DNA of 27,464 bases from an uncultured Eubacteriales bacterium (GCA_900546215.1 URCD01000020.1:1-27464), one strand, 5' to 3'. Numbered from the stretch's first letter, positions 1 to 6,947 are shown. Program-made: numbers and translations. Notes: generated from the letters alone by a model not told the origin.

Positions 1-397
1 GGACAGTCCGTTCACCTATGCCTTCTATGTAAAGGATAGTACCTGGCGAATAAACGGACCAGTCGGCCGCGATTGTGACGCCTTCTTCGGCTATGGCTCC
101 GCTGGCCGTGTAGACGATACCGTCAGGGCGATTCAGCGCCCATTTTCCGCAGCATATTTCACAAGGACAGTAAGCCGTCGCCACGGCGTCGATCCATTCT
201 TTCGGTTGTGTGGGTGGTTCATTTTCTGCAATGGCCACAGACGGCGTCAGAATGGCCGTGGTTTCGTTTAATTCTTCCGGTAGGATAATTCCTTCGGCGA
301 CCGCTTTATCGTCAGCCAGGGCGAAGGACGCGCCCACCAGGACCATTCCCAGGGTGATTGTAAATAGTCCGGCCTTGAACCTTTTCAGTCTGGTCAT
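1..397 (-). CDS. 3D-domain secreted protein (partial, cut by window edge)
   Basis: The open frame runs from an ATG at 397 out of the window, giving 132 residues. The N-terminus is a signal peptide: basic MTRLKRFK, a hydrophobic stretch to about residue 28, and an ALA-DD cleavage-like site. After a Pro/Glu-rich linker the sequence ATAYCPCEICCGKWA, then TASG and GTILYIEGIGERTV, matches the 3D domain, a double-psi beta-barrel named for three Asp residues and shared with MltA-type and Rpf-associated peptidoglycan enzymes. The Asp-bearing end of the domain lies outside the window. The start overlaps the stop of the upstream PP-loop gene (ATGA), so it is probably translationally coupled. A cell-wall role is inferred from the family. 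Confidence 0.75.
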   Translation of the reverse strand, partial: MTRLKRFKAGLFTITLGMVLVGASFALADDKAVAEGIILPEELNETTAILTPSVAIAENEPPTQPKEWIDAVATAYCPCEICCGKWALNRPDGIVYTASGAIAEEGVTIAADWSVYSPGTILYIEGIGERTV

Positions 398-1437
398 TCG
401 GTTTCACCGCCTTTCATTTTCTTCTGAAATGCTCTATATTTTTGGGTGTACTCATAAGACTTACCGAAAATATTTATTGCCGCCCTGTATAGATTTGGCT
501 CATATCTTTCGGCAACGCACAATTCGTCTTCCCAACGCTGCCCAAAGGGACAGCAAGCGCAACCGGTTCTTTGAAAACCGTAAACGGTGTAGCAATCGGA
601 ATGAACTACCTCAAAGGTTGTTTCATAGGCGGCCTTATCTTCTTTCTTAAACCAAAAGATCGGCCTGAATTTATCACTTCCACCGAAGACTTCATCAAAG
701 CAAGAAGTGTAGGCGGTTGATCTTGCTCCGCCCTCGGCTTTTCTTACTCCCTGACAATTCAGGTCAGGGTTTATAATTTTTTCGATCATAGCCGAAGTCT
801 TCTTTTTTGCCCCTGAACAACAACCGTCCGAGATTAGAAAGTTGGGCGGATTTTGCACCATGAATTCTTTAAGCCACGGATTGTTTGAAATGTTCATTTT
901 GCTGTGATCTCCCCAATGGTTACACCACCAACGCAAGGCGGCTTTGCACCGTGGGTATTCAGCCCATAAAACTTCAAAAGGCTTGTCTTCCCATTTGAAT
1001 CCGTGTTTTTGAAGTCTGGATATATATTGCGAAACCTGTTTGCTTAAAAACGGAACGCCGTATTTTTTGCACCCAAGCGGAACGGGGACTTTTGCTCGGT
1101 AGCGTTCTATTTGAATCCCGTATTTGTTTTCCAGATAGTCAAGGTGTCGCTTAGTGGCTTCAAACTCAATACCTGTGTCAAAGAAGACGTAATGAACTTC
1201 GCTTAACGGGTGACCAATTCTTTCGATCATATCAATCATAATATCAGAATCGGCCCCGCCGCTGACGCTGACCATAATCTTTGGGTACATTGTAAACAGT
1301 GGAACGCCGGACTTTTCTCCGCCGTACCCATGAATTTTTCCCCATGCCTTGACGAACGCATTGCACATTTCGAATGTCATGTTATCTTTAGGAACGCTCT
1401 CTAATAGTTCCGTCATGCTGTCAAAAGCCTGTATCAT
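394..1437 (-). CDS. Phage PAPS-reductase-like PP-loop protein
   Basis: A 347-aa protein of the adenine-nucleotide alpha-hydrolase (PP-loop) superfamily, PAPS-reductase branch. Visible motifs are SGGADS at residues 59-64 (pyrophosphate loop), FFDTGIEFEAT at 85-95 (the family's second strand motif), and GVRKAEGGARS at 230-240. Cysteines cluster at 206-207 (GCCSG), 228 and 293-296 (GCACCPFG), a pattern that could bind an iron-sulfur cluster. True assimilatory PAPS reductases act in sulfate reduction. The phage relatives have no settled substrate, and the family also includes DndC of DNA phosphorothioation. Its ATG shares a base with the previous stop (TGATG). The family assignment is firm; the reaction is unknown. 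Confidence 0.75.
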   Translation of the reverse strand: MIQAFDSMTELLESVPKDNMTFEMCNAFVKAWGKIHGYGGEKSGVPLFTMYPKIMVSVSGGADSDIMIDMIERIGHPLSEVHYVFFDTGIEFEATKRHLDYLENKYGIQIERYRAKVPVPLGCKKYGVPFLSKQVSQYISRLQKHGFKWEDKPFEVLWAEYPRCKAALRWWCNHWGDHSKMNISNNPWLKEFMVQNPPNFLISDGCCSGAKKKTSAMIEKIINPDLNCQGVRKAEGGARSTAYTSCFDEVFGGSDKFRPIFWFKKEDKAAYETTFEVVHSDCYTVYGFQRTGCACCPFGQRWEDELCVAERYEPNLYRAAINIFGKSYEYTQKYRAFQKKMKGGETE

Positions 1438-1808
1438 CAGATCACCGCCTTTTCGGCTTCTTCCAGGGTAAGGAATACGCTTAAGCCTATGTCGTTTTCG
1501 GTGAACTGGTACGTCTGGAAGTTCGCCTTTATATTTCCTCGAAGCACGTTGAAGAAGAAAAGTCTGTCGGCGTTGATTCCGATAAAAATGACCTTTGCTT
1601 TCACCGGCTTTCGGCGGTATATGACATAGACGTCACCGTCAAGGGCTACCGGCGGAAGTAAACCGCCGGCGGCCTTAAAATCGGCCATAAGGTCGCGCGC
1701 CAGGAAGTCCATGACGCCTTTTCCGATTTCGTATGTGTGCCGGTGTTCGTTGGCGTGATATGCGATCCTGGCTTTTATGCGGTTCATTATGGCGTTTTCG
1801 TTTTTCAT
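1437..1808 (-). CDS. Hypothetical phage protein, 123 aa
   Basis: I do not recognise a family. The N-terminal half (residues 1-45) is predicted helical and charged. The C-terminal half has alternating beta-like stretches (DVYVIYRRKPVKAKVIFIG, then DRLFFFNVLRG). There is no signal peptide, membrane segment or cysteine motif. The gene is coupled on both sides: its ATG overlaps the preceding stop as TAATG, and its own TGA shares a base with the next ATG. That placement, and codon use matching the neighbouring phage genes, supports it as real. Confidence 0.65.
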   Translation of the reverse strand: MKNENAIMNRIKARIAYHANEHRHTYEIGKGVMDFLARDLMADFKAAGGLLPPVALDGDVYVIYRRKPVKAKVIFIGINADRLFFFNVLRGNIKANFQTYQFTENDIGLSVFLTLEEAEKAVI

Positions 1809-2074
1809 TACGACACCGCCTTTCTGGCGGCCAGGTTTTCCGCTGACCGTTTGTCACAGTAAGCAGAAAAGGCCATTTCACGGATCACGTCGGGGATCAG
1901 AAGTGAAAGGTATTCGTCGCCGTAGCCGTCTTCGCCCCAGGCGCGGCCGGCGCTTTTGTTGGCGACTTCCAGTTTTCTTCTGGCGTAATGTTCTAAGTAT
2001 GCGAACAGGTCTTCGTCGATTTCGAAGCCCATTTCTTTTTCGACTTCCAGTTGAAGGGCGGATTTGTTACCCAT
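1808..2074 (-). CDS. Hypothetical phage protein, 88 aa
   Basis: A small acidic protein, probably mostly helical, with a Glu-rich N-terminus (LEVEKEMGFEIDEDLFAYLEHYARRK). No known domain recognised. The start is supported by an AAAGGAGGTC ribosome binding site 7 bases before the ATG at 2074. The first 8 bases overlap the end of the upstream 76-aa gene and the stop overlaps the next start as TAATG, so it sits inside a translationally coupled operon. Confidence 0.65.
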   Translation of the reverse strand: MGNKSALQLEVEKEMGFEIDEDLFAYLEHYARRKLEVANKSAGRAWGEDGYGDEYLSLLIPDVIREMAFSAYCDKRSAENLAARKAVS

Positions 2075-2297
2075 TGTTTCGACCTCCTTTCAGGCTGTCC
2101 GGCATTTCGGACGGAAGGTCCGCCTGGTGGATCAGGAGAAGGTCGCTTCTGTCCACCAGGGAACCGTCGTGAAAGTGCGCGAAGGCGCCACTGTTCAGGT
2201 TGACCGCTGTGTACGGCTTCGTGGTCTTGATCAGGGCTTGTCCTTGATGTTCGAAGACGTCGCCGGCGGCGCATTGCTTAAAAGTCGTCTTCTTCAT
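2067..2297 (-). CDS. Small phage protein with the N-terminal motif also seen in the DUF6273 neighbour
   Basis: 76 aa starting at the ATG at 2297. The frame is open further upstream, but that extension lies inside the DUF6273 gene and reads as low-quality Pro/Arg-rich sequence, so the shorter start is preferred. Residues 6-15 (FKQCAAGDVF) and the following IKT/V beta-like pattern resemble residues 7-16 (LKDLAPGTVF) of the upstream DUF6273 protein, suggesting a shared small beta domain. Function unknown. It overlaps the end of the DUF6273 gene by 20 bases. Confidence 0.6.
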   Translation of the reverse strand: MKKTTFKQCAAGDVFEHQGQALIKTTKPYTAVNLNSGAFAHFHDGSLVDRSDLLLIHQADLPSEMPDSLKGGRNNG

Positions 2298-2979
2298 CGT
2301 TGTCACCGTCTTCCTGGCCTTCGGCGATTCTGCGAAGGACTTCTTCGACAAGCTGTTTCGAAGTGAATTCGGCCAACAGGGCGGAAGTGGAAAGTTCAAC
2401 CTGGTCAGGCTCCACGGATAACGCGATCCCAGATTCCACGAAGAAAGCCGGCCGAACGCCACCGTTGCCATTGCACGCGCCGTCGCCGCTCAGACTGCCG
2501 CCCGTGTTGACACCGCGCGCAATGTACGCGTCGCTGGCGTACGGGGTGATCAGCCACCACCAGTCGTCAAGTTCAAGAAGGTCCTGATCAGCGTACTTCT
2601 CATACATGGTTTGTGTCAGAAGCGCGATCTTTGCCTGAATAATTCCGTAACCTTCGCCGCCCTCATGGTCAGCCAGGGACCAGTCGGCCGTCAAGATGTC
2701 CTTTGAACGGATAGGGCCTTCGGCCTGGTCGAATGTAGCCAGGAATTCGGTATTCAGTTCACGGTTAAGATTTGAGAAGCGCCAGTCGTTCGGATTTGCG
2801 GCCGGCTTTTCTGGTCTGGTCTTGAACGGCTGATCCGCGAAGTGGCGGTCAGCGATACAGGTATCAGCGATCAGAAGGGTTCTTCCGTCGGCGAAGTGTT
2901 CCAGGACGCGGACGTCGATCGGTCCGGCGTTGAATACGGTTCCAGGTGCAAGGTCTTTCAATTTTGCGCGTACAGTCAT
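2278..2979 (-). CDS. DUF6273-domain phage protein
   Basis: A 233-aa protein. Residues 65-80 (DWRFSNLNRELNTEFL), 140-146 (WWWLITP) and 173-182 (GGVRPAFFVE) are the landmarks of DUF6273, a domain whose WWL-P and G-RPAF signature recalls C-type-lectin/FGE-like folds. The first 40 residues form a separate small domain resembling the neighbouring 76-aa protein. The C-terminus ends in an Asp/Glu-rich tail (EGQEDGDNDEEDDF). An AAGGAGGAAAC site precedes the ATG, which overlaps the RusA stop (ATGA). Function is not established. Ligand or surface display is possible by fold, but its place in a replication operon does not fit a virion role neatly. Confidence 0.65.
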   Translation of the reverse strand: MTVRAKLKDLAPGTVFNAGPIDVRVLEHFADGRTLLIADTCIADRHFADQPFKTRPEKPAANPNDWRFSNLNRELNTEFLATFDQAEGPIRSKDILTADWSLADHEGGEGYGIIQAKIALLTQTMYEKYADQDLLELDDWWWLITPYASDAYIARGVNTGGSLSGDGACNGNGGVRPAFFVESGIALSVEPDQVELSTSALLAEFTSKQLVEEVLRRIAEGQEDGDNDEEDDF

Positions 2980-3371
2980 TTTTTGTTTCCTCCTTCAAAT
3001 TCTTCGATAACAACTTCGACACGGGGGTTTTTCGGGTCCACAGCGAAGTCGTCGGTAAAGTGTTCAATGTGTTTCCAGCCGTCATTTTGGAGAACGCCGG
3101 CATGGACAAGGCTGTCCTGAATGAACTTCTTCGCGAAAGCGATATTGTCTTTATCTCTCCGGCGGTTCGGCTCGATCCAGGTGTAATGTATCACCACGGG
3201 ACGGGTGAAGCGGACGCCGCGAAGCTGGGTTTTGATCATGTAGCCGATTACGTTTTCAGCCTGTTTCTTCATGGCGGCGGCCTTGTATTTGCCTTTGGCG
3301 CCGCGTTCAGCGTCCACATATTCGTTCAGTCCTGGCAGAAGGCCAGGGATTGTCAGTTTATAGTGTTTCAC
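2976..3371 (-). CDS. rusA: RusA-family Holliday junction resolvase
   Basis: A 131-aa endonuclease that resolves four-way DNA junctions during phage recombination. The fold signature is clear: an N-terminal LTIPGLLPGLNEYVDA, then acidic residues D73 and D75 (RRDKDN), D86 (FIQDSL) and D97 (VLQNDGW), matching the metal-binding Asp set of the family. I place the start at the GTG at 3371, because AAAGGACG precedes it by 8 bases and the protein then begins with the typical short strand. A longer frame to 3416 lies inside the helicase-loader gene. The gene starts 4 bases after the loader stop and ends in an ATGA overlap with the DUF6273 gene. Confidence 0.85.
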   Translation of the reverse strand: MKHYKLTIPGLLPGLNEYVDAERGAKGKYKAAAMKKQAENVIGYMIKTQLRGVRFTRPVVIHYTWIEPNRRRDKDNIAFAKKFIQDSLVHAGVLQNDGWKHIEHFTDDFAVDPKNPRVEVVIEEFEGGNKK

Positions 3372-3375
3372 TCTG

Positions 3376-4236
3376 TCACGTCCTTTCAAGCCCCAGAAGG
3401 CGCTTCGCCTTGTCACGGCGTTCTTGTGCGTTCTGGGTTCTTCTGGAATCGCCGGCCAGTTTCAGCCTGATCGGACACATTTCCAGAATTCGGTCATAAA
3501 TTCGGGCATATCCCAGGGACGACGGGTTTTGAAGGTCGGCCAGGGAAAGGTTTGTCGTGACGATCAGGGGCTTTCCGGTGCGGCTTCTGGCGTCTATGAC
3601 GTTGAAGACCTGTTCCACGGAATAGGACGTGTCCCGTTCGACGCCCAGGTCGTCGATGACAAGAAGGTCATATCGGGACAGCTTGTCCAGGAATTCCTGT
3701 TTATCTTCGCCGAAGCCTTGAAGTTTGTTCAGGATTCGGGGAAAGTTCGTCACGCTGGCGCGGACCTGTTTGTCGATCAAGGCGTTTGCTATGCAACAGG
3801 CCAGGAAGGACTTTCCGGTCCCGACGCCGCCATAAAACAGGATTCCGATATTGTCGGCCTTCATTTCCGGCCAGTGTTCCACATAGCGGCGGCACACGTC
3901 GGAAATTCTGGCGTTTCGGTTGTCGTCCTGGGTGAAGTTCTGGGACAGGTACGACGGATCGGTGATTCCGTCTTTGCGAAGTCGTTCGCATTGCTTCCGG
4001 AATTCGGCGGCCTTTTCTTCGGCTTCACGTTGGCGGCTGGCTTCTGATTCGCACTTGCACAGTTGCGGAACGCGAAGCGTCTTTTCGCCGATCGTGATGT
4101 CGCCTTCTTTCCTGGTTCGGCACTTGCCACAGCACAGGAATCCTTCTTCGTCGCGGTAGTCGCCTTCGGCGCCGTTGTTCGCCCTACCTCTGGCGGCGAT
4201 ACCTTCGACAGTGGCCGTCCAGATATTGTCGGCCAT
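3376..4236 (-). CDS. dnaC: DnaC/IstB-type AAA+ helicase loader
   Basis: A 286-aa ATPase that would load the replicative helicase at the phage origin together with the upstream replisome organiser. An N-terminal zinc-binding-like region has cysteines 35, 36, 39, 60 and 62. Walker A is GGVGTGKS (136-143), Walker B is LLVIDDLG (191-198), and sensor-1 is VTTNLS near 226. The C-terminus carries the Arg-rich segment typical of the family. The start at 4236 follows the upstream stop by 2 bases. Loader and organiser side by side is the usual layout in Firmicute siphoviruses. Confidence 0.9.
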   Translation of the reverse strand: MADNIWTATVEGIAARGRANNGAEGDYRDEEGFLCCGKCRTRKEGDITIGEKTLRVPQLCKCESEASRQREAEEKAAEFRKQCERLRKDGITDPSYLSQNFTQDDNRNARISDVCRRYVEHWPEMKADNIGILFYGGVGTGKSFLACCIANALIDKQVRASVTNFPRILNKLQGFGEDKQEFLDKLSRYDLLVIDDLGVERDTSYSVEQVFNVIDARSRTGKPLIVTTNLSLADLQNPSSLGYARIYDRILEMCPIRLKLAGDSRRTQNAQERRDKAKRLLGLERT

Positions 4237-4238
4237 GA

Positions 4239-5027
4239 TTATTCACCGCCGTCCAGGAAGTCTTCGCCGTCGTCGTAGTTCTTGACGGTGGCCGGCTTCG
4301 GGGACGGTATGACTTCGGCGCGGTCATATTCGTTCCAGCGTTCACCGCGAAGGAATGTCGCCGGATATGGAATAAAGCGGCCGTCGTCCTTTGTCCACTG
4401 TTCAGAACACTTCCAGCGTTCCACACCCTGGACAATCTTGTTTGTCAAGTCTGGGTTAGGGCGAATTTGATTCCAGACCTTCACGGCGTCTTTCTTGCCG
4501 ACTTTTCGTGGATAGACTGACCAGAACTGGTCAAAAGCGTCGTCCACTCCGGCGCCGTGTTGCGCCGATACTCGTTTTCGTTTCTCGTTTACGTTTTCGA
4601 ATACGTTTTCGTTTACGTTTACGGAAGAATCTGCTTGCATTTGCGCGCAAGTGTCAGAATTATCACTTGATACCTCTTGACTGCAAGTGTTATCAAATTC
4701 TTGCGGTAGTGGGTATTTGGGTTTTGTTGCGCGCCTGTTCTGGTGTTTGTCCCAGGACAGAAGTTTCAGGTATTGCCGACCGTCTTCGGCTCTGTATGTA
4801 GCCACAAGGCCACCGTTCACAAGTTCAGCCAGCCAGGAAGACACCTTCTTTTCGGTCGGTACGTTCAGCGGAAAGAGAAGGGAAGCAAGGATTTTCGGGC
4901 TTCCGTAGTACAGGCCGAAGTCGTCCGCTTTTACGATCAGACGATAGAACAGGACTTCGGCTTCCGCCGATAAGTACGCCAGACTTTCCGACGTACATAT
5001 TGATTCTTTCAAAATGCGGCTGGGCAT
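4239..5027 (-). CDS. Phage replisome organiser / replication initiation protein
   Basis: A 262-aa protein. The N-terminus (residues 1-100) fits the winged-helix replisome-organiser domain: MPSRILKESICTSESL, then SAEAEVLFYRLIVKADDFG. The middle (about 105-155) is low-complexity, Asn/Ser/Val/Glu-rich. The C-terminal part (160-235) has the FWSVYPRKVGKKDA motif and the PATFLRGERWNEY ending found in phage DnaD-like and primosome proteins. The low-complexity middle is encoded by short iteron-like repeats (4571-4624), recalling lambda O, whose gene contains its own origin. The RBS AAGGTGG precedes the ATG. It is followed at once by the helicase loader. Confidence 0.8.
   Translation of the reverse strand: MPSRILKESICTSESLAYLSAEAEVLFYRLIVKADDFGLYYGSPKILASLLFPLNVPTEKKVSSWLAELVNGGLVATYRAEDGRQYLKLLSWDKHQNRRATKPKYPLPQEFDNTCSQEVSSDNSDTCAQMQADSSVNVNENVFENVNEKRKRVSAQHGAGVDDAFDQFWSVYPRKVGKKDAVKVWNQIRPNPDLTNKIVQGVERWKCSEQWTKDDGRFIPYPATFLRGERWNEYDRAEVIPSPKPATVKNYDDGEDFLDGGE
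4571..4624. repeat. Iteron-like short repeats inside the replisome organiser gene
   Basis: On the plus strand the octamers CGTTTTCG and CGTTTACG recur five times within about 54 bases, separated by 2 to 6 bases, in a stretch more AT-rich than the surrounding phage DNA. They encode the low-complexity VNVNENVFENVNEKRKR part of the initiator. Lambdoid phages keep their origin as iterons inside the O gene, so this is a candidate replication origin. That function is inference. Confidence 0.5.
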
Positions 5028-5042
5028 TTATGACACCACCTT

Positions 5043-5813
5043 TCACGCGTTTTTTTGACAGGCGCGGCACATTTCACGGCCGAATTTGTTCATGGAATAG
5101 CGGCGTTCAGCTTCGCTGATAGGGCCGCCGCACACGGGACACGCGGCGCCGCCTGTCTGGGCGCTGTTTTGCGGTTGTGGTGCGGTTCTTTGCTGTTGGT
5201 TGGTAGATTGTCCACCCTGGGCCTTCTGCCCGTTCGTGGCGTTCTGTGTGGCTTGTGGCGCCGGTGCGTGTCCGTTCATATTGAAGCGGACCTTATTGTT
5301 CCGGTCGACGATTACCAGGTCACAGATTTCGCGGCGTTCGTTATAGGCGATCTTCGATACCTTGAACTTTGTACTGGCGTAGCACTTGAAGACTTCCTTC
5401 TGGCCCTGGCGTTCGGGATAGAATTCACCGTCAGCCAGTTCGACATAAATGAAAGGGCCTGTATAAAGTTCGCGGCCGATCCCGACGTTGAAGCCGGCAC
5501 GTTTGAAGCTGTCGGACGCCTGGCCTTTTTCCTTTTCGGTGTTGCTCTCTGTTCCGACGTCCTGTTTTCTGACCCAGGTCTTTTTCTCGTCGTCCCAGAT
5601 GTCGATATTACAGAACAGGTTTCCGTTGATCACTTCGTGGGTTCTCTGCCAGTTGCCAGGCCCGAAGACCTGGTCCAGGATTCGCATATCGACGCGCGCG
5701 TCCTTGTAAAGCAGAAGGACGGCGCCGACGCGGCCGGTCTTTGCTTTGCTGACCGACTGAACGCGACAGTCAATGTCTTGTTCGGTAAGAAGGGGAATCG
5801 AAAGTTCTTTCAT
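5043..5813 (-). CDS. Rad52/Sak-like single-strand annealing protein with C-terminal zinc ribbon
   Basis: A 256-aa protein. Residues 1-135 carry the Rad52/22-type core: LTEQDIDCRVQSV, then DMRILDQVFGPGNWQ, and SDSFKRAGFNVGIGRELYTGPFIYV, which is highly typical. A Gln/Asn/Ala/Thr-rich linker (about 175-222) leads to a zinc ribbon with CPVC at 225-228 and CRAC at 249-252. Such proteins anneal single-stranded DNA in phage recombination. Here it lies between Gp157 and the replisome organiser, and RusA is in the same operon. AAGGAGGAACC precedes the ATG. The zinc ribbon could recruit DNA or a partner; that is inference. Confidence 0.8.
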   Translation of the reverse strand: MKELSIPLLTEQDIDCRVQSVSKAKTGRVGAVLLLYKDARVDMRILDQVFGPGNWQRTHEVINGNLFCNIDIWDDEKKTWVRKQDVGTESNTEKEKGQASDSFKRAGFNVGIGRELYTGPFIYVELADGEFYPERQGQKEVFKCYASTKFKVSKIAYNERREICDLVIVDRNNKVRFNMNGHAPAPQATQNATNGQKAQGGQSTNQQQRTAPQPQNSAQTGGAACPVCGGPISEAERRYSMNKFGREMCRACQKNA

Positions 5814-5825
5814 TGCGGTTCCTCC

Positions 5826-6320
5826 TTATTTGATTTGAAGGTTTCGGTTCTCCACAAGGGAAGCGCCGGACACTTCCTGGCCGGACTGGATCGCCTTCTT
5901 GATCGCGGTCTTGTCCGGTTTCGTTGTAACGGTTTCAACAACGAAGTCAGCCGGAAGGGCCTTTTCGTCGTCAATGCTTACGGCCACAGACTTTCGGAAG
6001 GAAACGCGAACCTTTGTGGTTTCGACCTTGTCACGGCCGGCGGCGTCCAGACACGCGGTCAGGACATTCTTCAAATAGTCGATTCGCTTTTCGGTCTGCT
6101 TGCGGCGCTTTGCCAGGTTGGCTTCTTCGGCTTTCAGGTCGCCGATAAAGACTTCGGAATTCTTGATGTAGCAAGCGACAGCTTCGCTTTTTTCTTCGAA
6201 GGCTCCGGACAGTTCGTCCAGTTCTTCGGCGTTCAGGATTTCGCCGGTTTCTTCGTCGATTTCCAGGTTGTCAAGGACCTTCAAATACTTGTCAGTGATT
6301 TCGTACAGGGTGTTATTCAT
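5826..6320 (-). CDS. Siphovirus Gp157-family protein
   Basis: 164 aa from the ATG at 6320, which has GGAAGGAGG 8 bases upstream. A longer frame to 6359 is rejected for lack of a site. The order MNNTLYEITDKYLKVLDNLE, a central coiled-coil (about 45-105, ending KRRKQTEKRIDYLKNVL), then KVETTKVRVSFRKSVAV and a basic C-terminus is the Gp157 pattern. Gp157 is linked to phage resistance in Streptococcus thermophilus literature. Its placement beside the annealing protein suggests a recombination or DNA-binding accessory role, which is not proven. It overlaps the upstream 68-aa gene by 8 bases. Confidence 0.8.
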   Translation of the reverse strand: MNNTLYEITDKYLKVLDNLEIDEETGEILNAEELDELSGAFEEKSEAVACYIKNSEVFIGDLKAEEANLAKRRKQTEKRIDYLKNVLTACLDAAGRDKVETTKVRVSFRKSVAVSIDDEKALPADFVVETVTTKPDKTAIKKAIQSGQEVSGASLVENRNLQIK

Positions 6321-6519
6321 TTTCGGAACCTCCTTCCAGGGTTGCGACCTTCGCTTCAAGGTCTTTTACTTGCTGATCGGCTTTCTTGTAGCGGTCGAAC
6401 CAGTCGTTCGAACACTTCTTTTCATAGTCAAGATCGCTTTTCAGTTCAGCGTTTTCGATTAAAATATCCAGGACGAACGCCTTCACGGCGTCGGTGTCAT
6501 AAAAATTCAGTTTAGCCAT
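6313..6519 (-). CDS. Small coiled-coil phage protein, 68 aa
   Basis: Family not recognised. After MAKLNFYDTDAV the protein is a long charged helix with heptad-like spacing (KKADQQVKDLEAKVATLEGG), suggesting a coiled coil. The RBS AAAGGAG sits about 9 bases before the ATG at 6519. It overlaps both neighbours by 8 bases, the repeated coupling pattern of this operon. Confidence 0.6.
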   Translation of the reverse strand: MAKLNFYDTDAVKAFVLDILIENAELKSDLDYEKKCSNDWFDRYKKADQQVKDLEAKVATLEGGSENE

Positions 6520-6706
6520 TGTTTTTCACTCCTTTTCGTGATATACTGTTCGTAGACTTTTTTGAAAGGGCCGTTTCGGTTGTTGTGGTGACGACGAAAC
6601 GGTCTTTTTCTGTTTCTTCAATGGTGATCTTGCGTTCACCAAGTAGAAGAAGACTTTTGACGGCTTGTCCGACCTGGACGGCCGACAGTGTCGCGGTGTA
6701 CTTCAT
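6512..6706 (-). CDS. Small phage protein, 64 aa
   Basis: Starts at the ATG at 6706, preceded by AAAGGAGGTCAAAAC; a longer frame to 6745 has no such site. MKYTATLSAVQVGQAVKSLL is predicted helical, followed by beta-like KITIEETEKDRFVVTTTTE and a basic tail. No family recognised. It could be a small regulatory or inhibitor protein, but nothing in the sequence decides this. Confidence 0.6.
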   Translation of the reverse strand: MKYTATLSAVQVGQAVKSLLLLGERKITIEETEKDRFVVTTTTETALSKKSTNSISRKGVKNNG

Positions 6707-6947
6707 GTTTTGACCTCCTTTCCGTAGAATTTCGGAAGGCGCCACCTACAAAGGTGAAGCCGGTTCCAATGAACAGAAGGCCGAAGGTTCTGACCGTTCC
6801 TTCTACCAGGGACACCGCGTCGGTTTCTATGGCGCCGATCGTTCCCCAGGCAAAGAAGAAGGCAATAGCCGCCGCCAGGGCTGACGTCCTTCTGATCGCC
6901 AGACGGATTCGGCGTCGTTTCCGCCTGGTTGCTCTGTCCGGTGTCAT
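6636..6947 (-). CDS. Small two-helix membrane protein of phage, 103 aa
   Basis: The ATG at 6947 has an excellent AAAGGAGGTCAAGA site and overlaps the stop of the upstream HTH gene (ATGA). After a very basic N-terminus (RRKRRRIRLAIRR) there are two hydrophobic segments, about residues 23-40 (LAAAIAFFFAWGTIGAI) and 54-71 (TFGLLFIGTGFTFVGGAF). The last 25 residues run 71 bases into the next gene and look unlike real protein. In the -1 frame the sequence would stop exactly at the next gene's start (TGA in ATGA). A frameshift, a sequence error or simply a long overlap are all possible. Function unknown. Confidence 0.5.
   Translation of the reverse strand: MTPDRATRRKRRRIRLAIRRTSALAAAIAFFFAWGTIGAIETDAVSLVEGTVRTFGLLFIGTGFTFVGGAFRNSTERRSKHEVHRDTVGRPGRTSRQKSSSTW

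Noticed and set aside
210..650. A plus-strand open frame across the 3D-domain and PP-loop genes
   Set aside because: Antisense to two genes with clear domains; no ribosome site or family resemblance.
394..1437. A Dnd/Ssp phosphorothioation system
   Set aside because: Only the PP-loop protein is present; no DndB, DndD, DndE or SspB-like partner is in the window.
2278..2979. A diversity-generating retroelement target
   Set aside because: No reverse transcriptase or template repeat was found in the window.
5055..6515. A 486-codon open frame on the plus strand
   Set aside because: It lies antisense to the Rad52-like and Gp157 genes, has no ribosome site, and its composition is a by-product of GC-rich codons on the other strand.
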